Notes: a model not told the origin generated them from the sequence alone. Counted from the first letter of the stretch, positions 11,238-28,710 are shown. The stretch is DNA of 64,000 bases from Silene latifolia (GCF_048544455.1 NC_133534.1:32564217-32628216); one strand, 5' to 3'. Numbers and translations are program-made.

Positions 11238-11856
11238 CTAGTTTTGGAGCCCGTGAAAATCACGGGATCGTTAATAATTGACTGTGTTTAAGTGTTTAAT
11301 TTGTGAATAACTTATATGGAGTAATCCCCCTTTCTCAATCATTTGTATAATTTTAATTAAAAAACCACTCACAAATAATTTTAAAAAAAAGGTAAATAAA
11401 TGAACATGGTTGAGGGAGCGGTATTTTAAAACAAAAGTTTAATACACTCCAAATTTTTGATTCTGGATGATACGCAAATCAAAATGTGAATAACTTGGTT
11501 GTTTTGAAGGGAGGACACAATCCGTCAAACTGAATTTTCGCGTATATCTGGTCTTATGGACAATCTTGACGTCATAGAAGTATTGAAACATGAATTTACG
11601 CTCCATTGTCGTCCCCTGTTTTCAAAGGATTTAAAAATATGAGTACAAGTTTCTACCAATAAAACAAAACATTAAAAGAAGTCACCCTTCCATATATGAA
11701 CAAATTGCATTGAAATTTCTTTTCTACTACATATGCAGTTAAAAACCTCTCCTAACTTCGAAATATATAGCGTGATTACTTTTCATTCATTATCCTTTCT
11801 TTCTCTACAAAATGTAACCTTCTTATTACTTCACTTATAGTAAGTACACATATAGA
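11238..11856 (-). mobile_element. Candidate short Helitron
   Basis: The 3' end is clear on the minus strand: hairpin CCCGTG/CACGGG with a 5-nt loop (11250-11266), 8 bp, then CTAG and T. A candidate 5' end (minus strand TCTATATGTG) lies at 11856 with T following on the plus strand, giving about 620 bp. The 5' end is weakly supported. Confidence 0.35.
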
Positions 11857-12824
11857 TATAGAATTTAAATAAATACTCCCGTCAAAATCCTAAAACTCGT
11901 ACAATATGGATAATTATGCTAGTCTCGTAAAAATATTTCTTATTGGGTATGCAAAATAATTACGCGAAGTTCAAAGCACATCCATTTTAGGATCGCATTA
12001 ACATATGCATACCTTCTACAATAACATCATTAATTAAACTATCAAGTTAATTAATTGAATTGACACCTTCAATTAAGACTATTAAATATAAATACATGAA
12101 CAAAAAGAAAAGGAAAAAGGAGACACAAAATTCCAATAAAATACTCTAAATTACAGAGAGAACAAAAAAAAATTGACTTTTGTAATGACGGGTAATGTTG
12201 GTTTGGACAACCTGGTATCAAATAAGACAATATGAATTGGTATTTTGATGAGATTTTATATAAAGAAAATCAATGACTCTCAATTTTCTCGTTTGAGTTG
12301 CTAATGGTTCTTCAATTGCCTGTTTAATTAATGGTTCTACAATTGCATCTTTAATTAGTGATTTTTCAATTGTCACTTTAATATTTAACCATTGCTTTGA
12401 TCGGCTTAAAGATTATAGAATATGAATGGTTTTTTTCACCAACAAACATTGCATTTTGCCTCTTTATTGCTTGAATGGAGATATTGTTTTTATTGTCGTT
12501 TTGGTGCATTTTAAAGTACTTTGCCCTATGTTTATCTTGCAAAGAAATGGTCGTGAACTTTTATGTGAGCAAATTTAACAACTATTTCAAATAATTCCAA
12601 GGAAAGGTTACATATATTTAAAAATCACATTTTGTGTTATAATAATATATTCTGTAATATATATAAGATTAGATTTGAGACAAAAAGTAAGAGAGCAAAG
12701 TAAGGATCAAAACTTTATAGGTTAACTCTAATAATTATTAGTAGTAGTATAAGATTAGCAAAACTAATTACACATTTCTCGGAATCACGCAATAAATAGA
12801 GATTTATGCATATACGATTCTAAA
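11857..12824. other. AT-rich intergenic DNA, nothing recognised
   Basis: No coding sequence or paired repeat was recognised. The short direct repeat AATGGTTCT...AATTGC near 12303-12345 is the only local structure noticed. Confidence 0.5.
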
Positions 12825-12827
12825 CAT

Positions 12828-13105
12828 CACTACTAGAGATACAGGCTATAACAACGGTTAAAAACCGTTGTTATATAAAAAAGCGAACGTTGTTAAAGCG
12901 TCCGTTGTAAAAGGTTTTAACAACAGTTGGTTTTCTTAAGGAAACCGTTGTTAAAACTATTAACAACGGTTTTAAGTATAAAAACCCGTTGTGGAAAGTG
13001 TGACTCAATTTTGGGGGGAAAGTTATAACAACGGGTTTTAATATACAAAACCGTTGTTATAACTAAAGACAACGGGTTGTTTCTCAATAACCGTTGTTGT
13101 TTGTT
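12828..13105. repeat. Left CACTA terminus and subterminal repeats
   Basis: Ten or more copies of TAACAACGG or CCGTTGTTA occur here in both orientations, mostly as facing pairs 20-30 bp apart. Such arrays bind the transposase in characterised CACTA elements; binding here is inferred. Confidence 0.85.
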
Positions 13106-13455
13106 TTAAAAAAAAAAATATTACTAGATGCATGCATAATTACGGCCCGTTATAATTCCGATGCATGCATTATTACTGCCATCCCTGTGCATATGAATGG
13201 ACAATATGGAATGAGAAGGGTTATAATAAGATTTGAAGCAGCAGAGAGAGATATGATGATGATTATGGCACAACTTCCTAACATATATATTAATTAAAAA
13301 ACAACTCAAACCACACATTACTTAGTATAAATACATGCATTATCTCAACTAACATTCCATTATCTCATTATATATCTCCAAACCCTAACTGCTAAAACAA
13401 ACTCCAAATAAACCCTAATTAATCTTTCAAACAAACTCCAAACTTCATCAACAAA

Positions 13456-13746
13456 ATGAATGATATCATCCTTAAGACTCTTACTATGATCGAGAACAAC
13501 AACAGTTTCATCCGCCGGTTGCTCCACATTGAGGACAGTTTCAGGAGCTACCTTGTGGATGCTCGATCCGTACTAAAGAACGCCAAAAAAGATGGCTTGG
13601 CAGAGCAGCAGCAGCAGTTGCAGCTATATGACGATATAGCAACTGCTGAACGGAACCTCCAAATAGCTAAGGAGGAGAAGATGGATATCATAGAAGAGAA
13701 TAAGACTCTCTATGAAAATATAAGAATTGCATTTTTATTAATGTAA
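13456..13746 (+). CDS. Hypothetical 96-residue coiled-coil protein in the CACTA element
   Basis: The ORF begins at an ATG and ends TAA. It is preceded by AT-rich leader-like sequence including a repeated phrase (AAACAAACTCCAAA). The product is hydrophilic, with a Gln run near residues 54-59 and a C-terminal half (about 45-85) rich in Glu, Lys, Leu and Ile, likely helical or coiled coil. I do not recognise the family. It lies between the left subterminal repeats and the first nested insertion, so it belongs to the CACTA itself. It could be the first exon of a truncated CACTA gene or a captured host fragment; its codons are less AT-rich than its surroundings. No signal peptide or membrane segment is seen. 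Confidence 0.4.
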   Translation: MNDIILKTLTMIENNNSFIRRLLHIEDSFRSYLVDARSVLKNAKKDGLAEQQQQLQLYDDIATAERNLQIAKEEKMDIIEENKTLYENIRIAFLLM

Positions 13747-13778
13747 TTTTTTTTTTAATTTATGTATTTATATATATA

Positions 13779-20165
<6,387 letters not shown>

Positions 20166-20224
<59 letters not shown>
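20166..20224. repeat. TA microsatellite right of T2
   Basis: About 59 bp of TA repeat marks the right flank of T2. Confidence 0.9.
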
Positions 20225-20227
<3 letters not shown>

Positions 20228-20649
20228 GTTTATCATGCATTCCTCTCTATCATCTTGCTTCTTCTTTGTTTTATTTTATTTAATTTGTTTTACTAGCTAA
20301 TTAAGCGAATAATACTTAGAGAAATAACATAATGATCGATAAAAACACATACATGCAAATGAAATAATTAGAAAAAGAAAATAATGACGATGAAAGACGA
20401 TGAAACCAACAAAGGTGAAGCGAGATTTACCGATAATTAGAGAAAGTAAGAGACGATGAAATCAACGATGTGCGAGATGATAAAGCGACGATGAGAAAGA
20501 GAGAAAGAGACGATGAGAAAGTGTGTGTTTTGTGTTTGTGTTTGTGTTTGTGTTTGTCTGTGTTTGTGTTTGTGTTTGTGTTAAGGTTTGTGTTTTGTGG
20601 TTGTAGCTGATCTGTGTTTGTGTGGTTTATAGTATGGAAAGTATTGACA
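20225..20649. other. CACTA interior with a TGTGTT microsatellite
   Basis: This is the remaining CACTA sequence between T2 and the Athila-like insertion. It holds a purine-rich GACGATGA stretch (20385-20520), a TGTGTT/TTTGTG microsatellite (20520-20600) and one subterminal CACTA unit. No gene is seen. Confidence 0.6.
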
Positions 20650-20654
20650 ACGGT

Positions 20655-22147
20655 TGATACCGTCGTAGAGTACCAAAGATAAATTTATAGTTCCAAACTA
20701 CTACTATAGCTAGTGGCAGTCGGGGTCGAACCACAGAGAGGCGATGCAATTATTAGTCGTCTGATTTTAGTCTAAAGTCACAAATGTATGGGAGTTTGTT
20801 TTGAGTTGGTCTATACTAATGGCAATGAAATTAAAAGAAAACTAAAGAAATGTATGAAATTAGATATTAAAAGGGTACTAAGATGGTCGGTTCACTGTAG
20901 TTTCGGCGGCAACATGCTAAGTAAGTCTAAAACAATCACGTGAGAAGGGAAAATAAGAAGTCCTCTCGGTCCATTCTTAACAGGTAGCATCTTTCGATCT
21001 AGCTACGGGTCCCTAATATCACTAATGCTAACTTTTGTCCTGAAAAGTGACTCAAATGTCTAAATTAACTTATCTTTCGATCTCATTAATCTAGCCATCT
21101 TAATTAGGCAGTCTATTTTCCTCCCCTATCTTTCGATCTTACTGGGTCGGTCAATTCCTAAGCATTCAACTAGTCGCGTGCACTCGATTCGTCAAAAATA
21201 GCAAATAAATTAATTAAAACGAAACTAATTCTCACGTGGTCGGTCGATCGACCAGGGTAGGCGGTCGATCGACCATGGCGCGATTTCAGGTCTTCCTATT
21301 CTAATGCCGCCTACACTACAGTTCCCCTACATCCTAGCACGATGGGTTTAGCTACTCATGATCGTGATAAAAACAACAATAAGATTGATAAATAAGGCTA
21401 ACGAATTCATGATTAGATTAACTAGACAAACAATTAACATAAAACAACGATTTGGCTTTGGGAAACTACTCTAGCAATACTAAACTATGAACGAGATAAA
21501 GCAGCGAAACTGAATATTAGAACAGAAGAATACCGTATAGAGGAAATGCAGAGGAAAGATCAAAACCGAATGCAAAAGTAAACTATATTGATTACGAAAT
21601 AATCTCAAGAACCCTAATTATTGATGATAAAAGATTTGATAAAAAACTTGATAACATCAGGTTACGTTATATAGGAATATAACGTAACACTTATTCCTAA
21701 ACCTAATATACAATGGGCTTCTAAATTCTCGATCTTTTAACTTGCGTCAGATTAACGGCTTGGTCGATCGACCAATGGGACCGGTCGATCGACTGGGATA
21801 TGCTGAACAGTAGCTTCTGTAAGTCGCGCTCTGGTCGATCGACCATGGAGGTCAGTCGATCGACTGAAGTAGTTGGTACTCCGCTTCTAATTCTTCATAA
21901 AGTTGTCTTTCGGGCCTCGAAATGCGCACCAAGTTCATTTCCCGAGTAAATACTTCATGTCAAATAAAATGCCAAGTACTTGGGGACGGATTTAGCTTGA
22001 TTTCTACTCATTTTCGCATAAATCTGCAATATTACATAAAAATACGAAAGTAGACGAAATGGGGCAAATGGTAGCATAAACTACATAAATGAGCTCTGAA
22101 ATGCGTGTGAAATGACGTGTAAAACATCATATATTAGACACGCATCA
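20655..22147 (-). repeat. 3' LTR of the Athila-like element
   Basis: This 1493-bp LTR begins TGATGCGTG on the minus strand and ends GGTATCA. It differs from its partner by few substitutions plus indels: it has a segment near 20793-20820 that the partner lacks. It contains three palindrome pairs at 21242/21263, 21762/21783 and 21833/21854. Confidence 0.9.
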
Positions 22148-22170
22148 AACTTCCCCAAACCAAACCCTTG
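22148..22170 (-). other. Polypurine tract of the Athila-like element
   Basis: The minus strand shows a G-rich purine run (GGTTTGGGGAAGTT) directly before the 3' LTR, the expected place for plus-strand DNA priming. Confidence 0.65.
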
Positions 22171-24299
22171 CTTGTCCCCAAGCAAGAACTAGACTCGATC
22201 TTAGAACCTAAGGGAACGAGTTCAATCTCAGAGCGAAATGCAACATGTAAAGCCTAAACCAATTTAATGCTACAAATCAACAATCAATTAGCAAAGTGAA
22301 TCGCGCAAACGAGTTATGTAGTCGTTAAGAATTGTTGAACCGTCAACTATAGAGACTTATCAAATTGGACTCTCACGGGTCGCTCAAATCACTCAAATAA
22401 GCACAAGGTGAATATATGTAAAGATAGAAAGAAGTAATATTGTAATGACTCTCACCTAACTACGACCTATAAGAACATGCCTGCAGTCTAATATGAAAAT
22501 GATCTCTATAACCGTACATATGCATTCCAACCAAACAGATGACCATGACACATGCCGAGGTAAATATGGATATGTGAGGTATGGGTAAGAAGGGGCTAAG
22601 ATAAATTTGGATATGAGGAGTTAAAGCCAAGCTAGTAACGACAGATCCAAACTTTAACGACATCCCAACTTCAAACTCAATGTAAACGATACAAGACAGT
22701 GCCAATTCGAGGCACAAAACTCACAACCTCCATAAAAGTCAACTCCCCAAAGAATATAAATGATAACATGGGAGAAATAATCGCCACCTAACAAAGACTT
22801 AGAAGCATGCGACGTTTCAATTCTGCAGAGGAGGGTCGACCGACCAAAGGGGGCGGTCGGTCGACTGAATGTCGGGTCTGATATAATTTTTTCGTCTTTT
22901 TTTTTTCTATATTTTCTTTTTCTTTCAAACATTTTCTCTTCTTTTCCTTCTCATCATTTCACCAATCACTCAATTGAGCATATAACCAAATAGCATTAAG
23001 CACATTCCCAAAAACACCATTACTAGCTCGGATAAGGTAGGCTAATTATAGAGTGTAGTTTATGGGACAAAAAAAAGCAAATTCGGCTATGAGGGGTTCA
23101 TGGGTAAAATGAGAAAAGGGGTCCTCTTCCACATGTGTCAACAAACCATAGACTGAATGCATACAAGTATTAAGCAGATTAAGTTCATATTTATGCATAT
23201 TGATATAACATGTCTCATAAGGAGTACTACTCACAATCCTAGATAAACCGGTCACATATGACACCAGTTATAAGCTCTAATAACTCAGAAAATGATGTAG
23301 TTTGCCAAAAATCAAAGTCAAGTCTAAAGCTCAGCAAGATATTTAACGAAAACTCGTAGACTATGCATATACGATTCTATTAATAACTTGTCAATTAAGC
23401 ACGGCTTAGGCATAAAGAGCTGCAAATGCAATGTCATCATTGAAATACTACCGTTCCGACTCGACATATATGCTAAAATAAACGTGCATTTTTTTGATTT
23501 TTTTTTTGAATTTTTTTCAATTTTTTTTGGTGTTTTGGTATATATGGAGAAATTAAATAACAATGCAAATAGAATAATTAAACGTGAATGCAAAAACAAA
23601 TGAATGCTATGCAATGCAAAACCCTTCCCCAAACCAAATCACACAATGTCCCCATTGTGCAAAATCATGTGTATAAATAAGCAAAGGAAATTGCGATTTT
23701 GCGATAAAAAAACAAAATATGACATGAAATTGGGACTCGGAAACTTACAAGATTTTAAGCGCAAAAGGAAACCTCCCCAAACCAGCGTGAGCTAGGAGGT
23801 TTCAGTAGCCAGCAGTGCGACCAAAAGGCACCTGAAAAGAACAAAACATACCGCGCATAAAACGAGAAAACAACATTTGAACGGAATTTACGTGCAAAAG
23901 AATTAAGATTGAAAATAGAAGAAAGGAAGAAAGCAGCGGGACCGGGTCGATCGACCACTCCAACCAGTCGATCGACCAGGCTAATTGAAACAGTGGCCTC
24001 AGAGCTGCGTGGGACGGTCGATCGACCACTATGGCCAGTCGATCGACTGCCCACCTGACGTGAACAGTTCCTGATCTTCTAATTAACTCAATAAATTGAG
24101 TTAACTTGGTCTTCTTACCTGCAATGCACATAAATACGCGCCCGAAAATTGCGCAAACCCAAAAACACAGTCTATAGTCTTAATAATCCTAAATAAAACA
24201 AATAAAATACGTAGTCTCGCAAACTTAAAGCGGGAAATAGTCTAAAAAATGCAATAAAAAGAATTGTCTTAAAACTCAAGCAATAAAATGTGAAAGTGT
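22171..24299. other. Noncoding interior of the Athila-like element
   Basis: This stretch occupies the place of reverse transcriptase and integrase but contains neither. It holds palindrome pairs at 22834/22855 (diverged), 23945/23966 and 24016/24037. C-rich phrases CCCCAAACCA recur at 22152, 23628 and 23774 and resemble extra polypurine tracts on the minus strand. Confidence 0.6.
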
Positions 24300-24794
24300 T
24301 TATCCGCGGAAACTGCGGGATAACTCCGACCATGGCCTTTGGCTAGATGCAGTCGCCTCAGCAATACTAATCTCAGCAGATGGAGACCACCCATCTCCGT
24401 CATCTAGGCAACTCAATGGATCGTCAGCAGCTCTAGCCCTCCATGCTCTAGTATCGTCCGGCTCATCGAACTCCAGATCATACTCCATGCCTCGCTCTGA
24501 CTTCTTCAAAGCTAGAAAATCAGGTGGATCTTTCTCCGGCTCATCTTCAGATCCATAGCTTAAACATCCCAGTCCACCTTTCTGAATAATTGGTTCCTTC
24601 ACAGCTGGAGCAATATGCGGTAGTTCCTTCCCCAAACCAGACCCTACAACAAGTAAAACACGAGATTTTTCCTCCAATTCGCTCCCAATCTGGGGCGGAG
24701 GTGTTAAAGCAAGAATATGGGTAGGAATAAAAGGCGAGACATCATCAATAGTCACATAAGTATTAGCTGTCTTAGTATTGCACTGAACCATCAT
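24300..24794 (-). pseudogene. Post-protease coding remnant, Athila-like element
   Basis: The 164-codon stretch overlaps the protease ORF in another frame and continues the region where Athila pol would begin. It is acidic and Pro/Ser-rich (for example DPLSCLDDGDGWSP) with no reverse transcriptase motif. It ends at 24300, and everything to the 3' LTR is noncoding. I cannot assign a function. Confidence 0.45.
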
Positions 24795-25339
24795 AGGATC
24801 CCTACGAATGGGAGGCGAGCAAATGAAATTCTTTCCTTCCCCACCTTAAAAGTCAATGTTCTAAGGCCAACATCAATAATCGCACCAAAGCAGTGTGCGA
24901 GAAATGGTCTACCCAAAATAATCGGGGTGTGACGATCCTCGGGTATATCTAGGACAACAAAATCTACAGGAAAAAAGAATTTCTCGATTTGCACCGGAAT
25001 ATCCTCTAACACTCCTATGGCCTGGACTGCAGAACGGTCGGCCATCTGAACTGTCATACTCATGCAAGCAAACTCAGTTAAACCAAGTCGTTTAGCTAGA
25101 CTTAATGGAATAACACTCACTCTAGCGCCTAAATCACATAAAGCTTTATCGAGACTAAAGGTGCCTATTTGACACGGGATAGAGAAACTACCCGGGTCAG
25201 CCAATTTCTGCGGAGCAGTATGAATTAAGTAAGAATTAGACTCAGCATTTAATGCAACAGACTCGACTCTTTCAAGTTTCCTCTTTTTAGTCAAAAGTTG
25301 CTTCATAAATTTCATATAAGCAGGAACTTGATTTACCAA
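24791..25339 (-). pseudogene. Retropepsin-like protease domain, Athila-like element
   Basis: This 182-codon stretch contains LTKKRKLE, then DPGSFSIPCQIG, then the active-site region ALCDLGARVSVIPLSLAKRL and the late motif PIILGRPFLA. These are arranged as in Athila-type aspartic proteases. The catalytic motif reads DLGA followed by Arg instead of the common DLGAS, so activity is doubtful. It is out of frame with both the gag fragment upstream and the segment downstream (24300-24794), so it cannot be translated as one protein from this copy. It would have processed the gag-pol polyprotein in an intact relative. Confidence 0.75.
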
Positions 25340-25362
25340 CTCAAGAAAAGGTATTTGAACAT

Positions 25363-25608
25363 TTAAACTATGAATAACAGATTTAAATTCTCGAAAGATA
25401 CCTCATCCTTTGTCGGCACCAGTCTTTCTGGATCTGAAAACTTGGACTGAAAGTCGACCATCTTCTCTTTGTTGTAGCTAGAACCCTCTTCAGTCCGTCG
25501 CAGGAATGAACCATTGACTGTAGTGTTGTCATACTTGGGCACTGGAACTGACCCATCGGCATTTGGGTCTTGCCTCAATATCTTCGGAGTTGTCGAACCC
25601 CGAAACAA
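25363..25608 (-). pseudogene. Gag-protease linker of the Athila-like element
   Basis: This 81-codon stretch continues the gag frame beyond the TGA at 25675. It is hydrophilic and matches no domain I can name. It ends at a stop just before the protease frame starts, where a frameshift near 25365-25375 is needed to continue. It is best read as part of one broken gag-protease gene. Confidence 0.55.
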
Positions 25609-25674
25609 ATGGTCTCTCAGGTCATCAGGTATTGGAGGACGGAACTGTGCACTTTCAGCAGCTTCCTCGGTCGA

Positions 25675-26733
25675 TCAACTAGGTTGGTCAGTCGATCGAC
25701 TGAGGTCTTCGTGCTGACAAAGAGCATGGAAGGTCGGGGGGATGGTCGATCGACCATGACGGTCAGTCGATCGACTGCCCATGCTGCTAGTCGTCTTTAT
25801 TTTGCCACTGTTCACAGATGTCTTTTCTTTCTTCTTTTCAGACCCATCTTTCACCACAGTGGGCCCGACAATAGTAGACCCGCTCCTCGGTGTTATGGCA
25901 TTCAAAGTCTCTTTTCGCTCAGTCTCGTCTTTCGATTTCTGGAGCCGCTCAGGAAATGAAAGCTTTATTGACAACTTGGCTTGCTCTTCTACTTCCTTTT
26001 TTGAAACATCCTTTGAATTAAGGACCTTATCCTTATCAACACCTTGAAATAACTTCATGGCTCTTGAAATGAACGACCCGTCAAGAATTCGGGTCGAATT
26101 ATCAACAATATCAGCAGTAGGCGAGGTTGATCGACCATGGGAGTTGGGTTCCAAAAGCTTCTGATTGTCAGAAAGAAAAGCATTAACAGAGGTCTTGGTC
26201 GATCGACTAGAGTGGTTGGTCGATCGACTTTCAAATGCTGCAATTCTACTCCTAACGCTATTTTTCTGTTCTGACAGTTCAACCTCTTCTCTTCCCGATT
26301 CATCTTTATTAATTTCCGGGCTTACCCTTTTCATAGCAGGCCCTTCAGGGGTTGACCCACTACGGACGAGCATAGCATGCACGGTCTCCATGTGTTGAGG
26401 AGAAGAAAAGTCGGCCATTCGGGACTGAAAAGATTTAAACCATGTTGCATGTTCTTCACGATGTTTGGCAGTTTTGGTCGCAAGCTCTTGTATCATAGCT
26501 TTGAGATCCGGCATCTCGTTAGAGGGAAGAGGGATTTGCGGAGGTGGTGCAAAAGAATATGAAGGCTCTTGAAAGCCTTGTTGATAGTACGGATGTGGCG
26601 GCGTATAATGACCTTGTTTATATTGCCAGTAAGCATAGACTTGGTCCATATCTGCTCGGCACATAGCAGAATCATGCCCCTCAGCACCACATCTCCCACA
26701 AAATTCCACCTGCTGCTCCCAAGAATGGAACAT
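25675..26733 (-). CDS. gag: Truncated gag of the Athila-like element
   Basis: The 352-residue ORF starts only about 150 bp inside the primer site and opens almost directly with a zinc knuckle (CGRCGAEGHDSAMC, residues 12-25), followed by a Pro/Tyr/Gln-rich stretch. The capsid-like domain that normally precedes the knuckle is missing. The C-terminal two thirds is hydrophilic, and the palindromes are translated as repeated RST tripeptides (for example SRSTNHSSRSTKT). The ORF ends at a TGA lying inside a degenerate palindrome arm. The same frame is open again at 25363-25608 before shifting into the protease frame. This is a decayed gag-protease reading frame. Confidence 0.7.
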   Translation of the reverse strand: MFHSWEQQVEFCGRCGAEGHDSAMCRADMDQVYAYWQYKQGHYTPPHPYYQQGFQEPSYSFAPPPQIPLPSNEMPDLKAMIQELATKTAKHREEHATWFKSFQSRMADFSSPQHMETVHAMLVRSGSTPEGPAMKRVSPEINKDESGREEVELSEQKNSVRSRIAAFESRSTNHSSRSTKTSVNAFLSDNQKLLEPNSHGRSTSPTADIVDNSTRILDGSFISRAMKLFQGVDKDKVLNSKDVSKKEVEEQAKLSIKLSFPERLQKSKDETERKETLNAITPRSGSTIVGPTVVKDGSEKKKEKTSVNSGKIKTTSSMGSRSTDRHGRSTIPPTFHALCQHEDLSRSTDQPS

Positions 26734-26881
26734 GGTGAATCCTCCTAAAGTACTGCTAATAGGACCTGTAGGACCTATCGAAACAACACTAAAGAAGAAG
26801 ATAAGAACTTCCTCAAGGTACTCAGTCTTCCCTTGAGGCTAAAGACAGACCAAAATAAAAACAACTAAAACTAGCGCTACC

Positions 26882-26899
26882 TCCCCGGCAACGGCGCCA
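26882..26899 (-). other. Primer binding site, tRNA-Asp type
   Basis: The minus strand reads TGGCGCCGTTGCCGGGGA five bases inside the 5' LTR. It is complementary to the 3' end of tRNA-Asp, the primer usually used by Athila elements. Confidence 0.8.
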
Positions 26900-26904
26900 A
26901 AATT

Positions 26905-28387
26905 TGATACCGTCGTAGAGTACCAAAGATAAATTTATAGTTCCAAACTACTACTATAGCTAGTGGCAGTCAGGGTCGAACCACAGAGAGGCGATGCAAT
27001 TATTAGTCGTCTGATTTTAGTCTAAAGTCACAAATGTATTATTAGTCGTCTGATTTTAGTCTAAAGTCACAAATGTATGGGAGTGCAATGAAATTAAAAG
27101 AAAACTAAAAAAATGTATGAAATTAGATATTAAAAGGGTACTAAGATGGTCGGTTCACTGTAGTTTCGGCGGCAGCATGCTAAGTAAGTCTAAAACAATC
27201 ACGTGAAACGGGAAAATAAGAAGTCCTCTCGGCCCATTCTTAATTTCGATCTAGCTACGGGTCCCTAATATCACTAATGCTAACTTTCGCCCTGAAAAGT
27301 GACTCAAATGTCTAAATTAACTTATCTTTCGATCTCATTAATCTAGCCGTCTTAATTAGGCAGTCTAATTTCCTCCCCTATCTTTCGATCTTACTGGGTG
27401 GGTCAATTTCTAAGCATTCAACTAGTCGCGTGCACTCGATTCGTCAAAAATAGCAAATAAATTAATTAAAACGAAACTAATTCTCACGTGGCCGGTCGAT
27501 CGACCAGGGTAGGCGGTCGATCGACCATGGCGCGATTTCAGGTCTTCCTATTCTAATGCCGCCTACACTACAGTTCCCCTACATCCTAGCACGATGGGTT
27601 TAGCTACTCATGATCGTGATAAAAACAACAATAAGATTGATAAATAAGGCTAACGAATTCATGATTAGATTAACTAGACAAACAATTAACATAAAACAAC
27701 GATTTGGCTTTGGGAAACTACTCTAGCAATACTAAACTATGAACGAGATAAAGCAGCGAAACTGAATATTAGAACAGAAGAATACCGTATAGAGGAAATG
27801 CAGAGGAAAGATCAAAACCGAATGCAAAAGTAAACTATATTGATTACGAAATAATCTCAAGAACCATAATTATTGATGATAAAAGACTTGATAAAAAACT
27901 TGATAACATCAGGTTACGTTATATAGGAATATAACGTAACACTTATTCCTAAACCTAATATACAATGGGCTTCTAACTTCTCGATCTTTTAACTTGCGTC
28001 AGATTAACGGCTTGGTCGATCGACCAATGGGACCGGTCGATCGACTGGGATATGCTGAACAGTAGCTTCTGTAAGTCGCGCTCTGGTCGATCGACCATGG
28101 AGGTCAGTCGATCGACTGAAGTAGCTGGTACTCCGCTTCTAATTCTTCATAAAGTTTTCTTTCAGGCACCAAGTTCATTTCCCGAGTAAATACTTCATGT
28201 CAAATAAAATGCCAAGTACTTGGGGACGGATTTAGCTTGATTTCTACTCATTTCCGCATAAATCTGCAATATTACATAAAAATACGAAAGTAGACGAAAT
28301 GGGGCAAATGGTAGCATAAACTACATAAATGGGCTCTGAAATGCGTGTGAAATGACGTGCAAAACATCATATATTAGACACGCATCA
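26905..28387 (-). repeat. 5' LTR of the Athila-like element
   Basis: This 1483-bp LTR is nearly identical to the one at 20655. It has a local 39-bp direct duplication around 26999-27078 that the other copy lacks, and it carries the same three palindrome pairs near 27494, 28015 and 28085. Confidence 0.9.
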
Positions 28388-28392
28388 ACGGT

Positions 28393-28707
28393 TGTTAAAC
28401 AAAAACCATTGTTAAACGTTTTAACAACGGTTGTAAAACAACCGTTGTTAAATAAGTTTTAACAACGGGTTTCAAAAATAATCGTTGTGATTACTTTTCA
28501 CTAACTTTGCGCCAATTTTGCGCCAAATTATTAACAACGGTTGTGCATGTTTAACCCGTTGTTAAAACTTATAACAACGGTTATATAACCATACCCGTTG
28601 TAATTAATTTTAGTAAAATTCGCGCCATACATTCTACAACGTCTATTGTGATTTTCGTGAATAAGCATTGTTAAAGGGGCGTTGTAGTGCCTGGATTTGT
28701 AGTAGTG
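28393..28707. repeat. Right CACTA subterminal repeats and terminus
   Basis: AACAACGG and CCGTTGTT units alternate up to the terminal inverted repeat at 28689-28707. One further unit (GACAACGGT) lies left of the Athila-like insertion at 20646-20654, so the LTR element landed inside this subterminal array. Confidence 0.85.
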
Positions 28708-28710
28708 CAT

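Larger units (their letters stand above)
20655..28387 (-). mobile_element. Non-autonomous Athila-like Ty3/gypsy LTR retrotransposon
   Basis: Two LTRs (20655-22147 and 26905-28387) flank an interior with a tRNA-Asp type primer site, a partial gag, a protease domain and a polypurine tract. The 5-bp duplication acggt flanks both ends (20650-20654 and 28388-28392). The protease region resembles Athila elements. No reverse transcriptase, RNase H or integrase is present: 24299-22148 is noncoding. The N-terminal half of gag is also absent, so movement would have needed proteins from a relative. Paired GTCGATCGAC palindromes occur in both LTRs and throughout the interior. Confidence 0.9.

Noticed and set aside
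22460-24131. Several 70-110 codon ORFs in the Athila-like interior
   Set aside because: No domain, no conserved order and mixed strands. They sit where polymerase is missing and look like chance ORFs.
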